The translations under genes were made by a program, and so were the position numbers. From the NCBI GenBank assembly GCA_030043175.1, contig JASHYD010001390.1, positions 1 through 5,642 on the forward strand: 5,642 bases of DNA, read 5' to 3'. The stretch comes from Xanthobacteraceae bacterium. Its GTDB lineage: Bacteria > Pseudomonadota > Alphaproteobacteria > Rhizobiales > Xanthobacteraceae. Shown here one piece after another: positions 5,072-5,642 of this stretch. The notes beneath the pieces were generated by a model. The model was not told the DNA's origin. It did not search any database and saw only the letters and a list, made by a program, of their open reading frames with translations. Positions within the stretch are counted from its first letter, which is position 1, and every line of letters begins with the position of its first letter.

Positions 5072-5125
5072 GGCCCGGAGGCGCGTCGCTTCGCGCCGAC
5101 ACCCGGTGTCACTTTCAGCCGGGCC
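5072..5125. other. Candidate structured element: three-way junction of perfect stems
   Basis: An outer stem GGCCCGG (5072-5078) with CCGGGCC (5119-5125) encloses two adjacent hairpins. They are GGCGCG (5080-5085) with CGCGCC (5092-5097) around TCGCTT, and GACAC (5098-5102) with GTGTC (5106-5110) around CCG. The two hairpins stack directly with no base between them, giving a compact 54-base three-way junction. No T-run follows on either strand. It does not match any RNA family I know. In GC-rich DNA some such pairing arises by chance, so the call is tentative. Confidence 0.35.
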
Positions 5126-5417
5126 TATTGCGAGACCCAAGAAGTGTGCCCTGCGCTTCAGCGACGGCGCTCGGCCGTGCCTCCAGCGAGGTTCTGTTGG
5201 TAGCGCAGGTCGCAGGGGGCAAGGATCTGCAGTCCGCACTCTTGCGCCTACGTCCTCCCGTCACTGTCCCCAGGCAGCCGAACGCATCCGCAGGCTCGTC
5301 CTTGATGCGGTAAGCCTCATTCGCTGGTCCGTCTGCTTTCGAAGGCCGACCAGACTTGACGGGTGGGCGTCGTTATTGACCGAAGATGACCCAGAGCCAA
5401 CCTTTCGGACCGCTCCT

Positions 5418-5642
5418 TTACTGTCCGATCCAGCGGGTGCTTCTTGTTTGCCAAGTGCCATCGGCCCGGATTGCTTCAAGTCCCTTGTTCAGGCGGGCGA
5501 GAATTTCTGCGTGCTTGCCTTTTGGTGCACCAATCGCGAGCGGGGTCTCCAGAAACATCTTATGTGGCATTGTAATTTGATCCGCATAAAGCCGACTCGC
5601 GATGATCGCGCCAGCTTGGTAGTTCAGCGCCGCGGCGTCGAG
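5418..5642 (-). CDS. C-terminus of an amino-acid-type substrate-binding protein (SBP_bac_3), continues past the window
   Basis: The minus strand is open from the right edge to a TAA at 5420-5418, giving 74 residues. They include LNYQAGAIIASRLYADQI, then FLETPLAIGAPKGKHAEIL and ARLNKGLEAIRADGTWQ, ending RWIGQ. The pattern 'LA.G..KG....L..LN.GL.AIRADGTW......RWIG' is the usual C-terminal lobe of family-3 periplasmic receptors, either free amino-acid receptors or PBPb sensor domains fused to signalling proteins. The natural-looking end after RWIG favours a free receptor or a protein ending with this domain. The final helix reads TWQTRSTRW, slightly unusual where an IxxxW pattern is common. No frame break is seen in the part present, so it may be intact, but the start lies outside and given the decayed surroundings it could also be a fragment. 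Confidence 0.75.
   Translation of the reverse strand, partial: LDAAALNYQAGAIIASRLYADQITMPHKMFLETPLAIGAPKGKHAEILARLNKGLEAIRADGTWQTRSTRWIGQ

Larger units (their letters stand above)
4806..5417. other. Region without a recognisable gene
   Basis: In this 612-base stretch several frames of 60-130 codons are open on both strands. The longest, on the minus strand 4847-5239, is very rich in arginine and shows no family motif, and it has no ribosome site that I can support. I treat these as chance frames or decayed DNA. The stretch contains the dyad at 4812-4844 and the multi-stem structure at 5072-5125. A weaker inverted pair, CTGGTC (5324-5329) and GACCAG (5348-5353), surrounds TTCGAA downstream of the right-edge receptor gene. 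Confidence 0.5.

Noticed and set aside
4847..5239. 130-codon arginine-rich minus-strand frame
   Set aside because: No family motif and no ribosome site that I can support, and other frames are open as well. It is kept only as part of the gene-free region.
1..5642. CRISPR array, tRNA or rRNA genes
   Set aside because: No regularly spaced direct repeats, no cloverleaf with a CCA or T-loop consensus, and no rRNA-like sequence were seen on either strand.

Overview
The window looks like a degraded accessory region (genomic-island type) of a GC-rich alphaproteobacterium, most likely of the Bradyrhizobium/Rhizobiales kind. This is inferred from the high GC at third codon positions, an HWE-family sensor kinase with a MASE1 input domain, a small winged-helix-like protein of a type I associate with Bradyrhizobium, and remnants of an IS3-type transposase, a group II intron and a resolvase. 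No database search could be run; all family calls come from reading motifs.

Layout. Positions 1 to about 505 (+) hold a broken gene for a family-5 ABC transporter substrate-binding protein, with an in-frame stop, an out-of-frame deletion and a missing 3' end. It abuts an IS3-family element remnant (about 503-751, -) that keeps only the start of OrfA and a probable left end. Seven bases beyond that end lies the stop codon of the one large intact gene, 758-2674 (-). It encodes a 638-residue membrane sensor histidine kinase (MASE1-PAS-HWE). No response regulator is visible beside it.

Positions 2675-3204 contain no recognisable large gene. They carry an AT-rich GATAA/TTATC dyad just upstream of the kinase, a possible 32-codon ORF, a 20-bp palindrome, a tandem 8-bp repeat and a hairpin. 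Positions 3205 to about 3510 (+) read as a coding fragment of unknown function without a start codon. It runs into what looks like the 3' end (domains V and VI) of a group II intron, ending near 3668. Then come the C-terminus of a Bug/TctC-type solute receptor (3732-3875, -), two palindromes, a small intact winged-helix-like ORF (4046-4297, +), and the C-terminal part of a serine resolvase (about 4527-4805, +) followed by a large dyad. Positions 4806-5417 have no recognisable gene but contain a possible compact three-way-junction structure. The right edge (5418-5642, -) is the C-terminus of a family-3 amino-acid-type substrate-binding protein that continues outside the window.

How it fits together. 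Apart from the kinase, the small winged-helix-like ORF and possibly the right-edge receptor, this is a gene graveyard. Remnants of three unrelated solute-receptor families are interleaved with pieces of three kinds of mobile element. The kinase has kept its frame and its motifs, so it may be under selection, but its signal and partner cannot be deduced here. I found no convincing new multi-gene system. The items most worth checking are the intact orphan kinase with its upstream dyad, the group II intron tail, and the structured DNA at 5072-5125.
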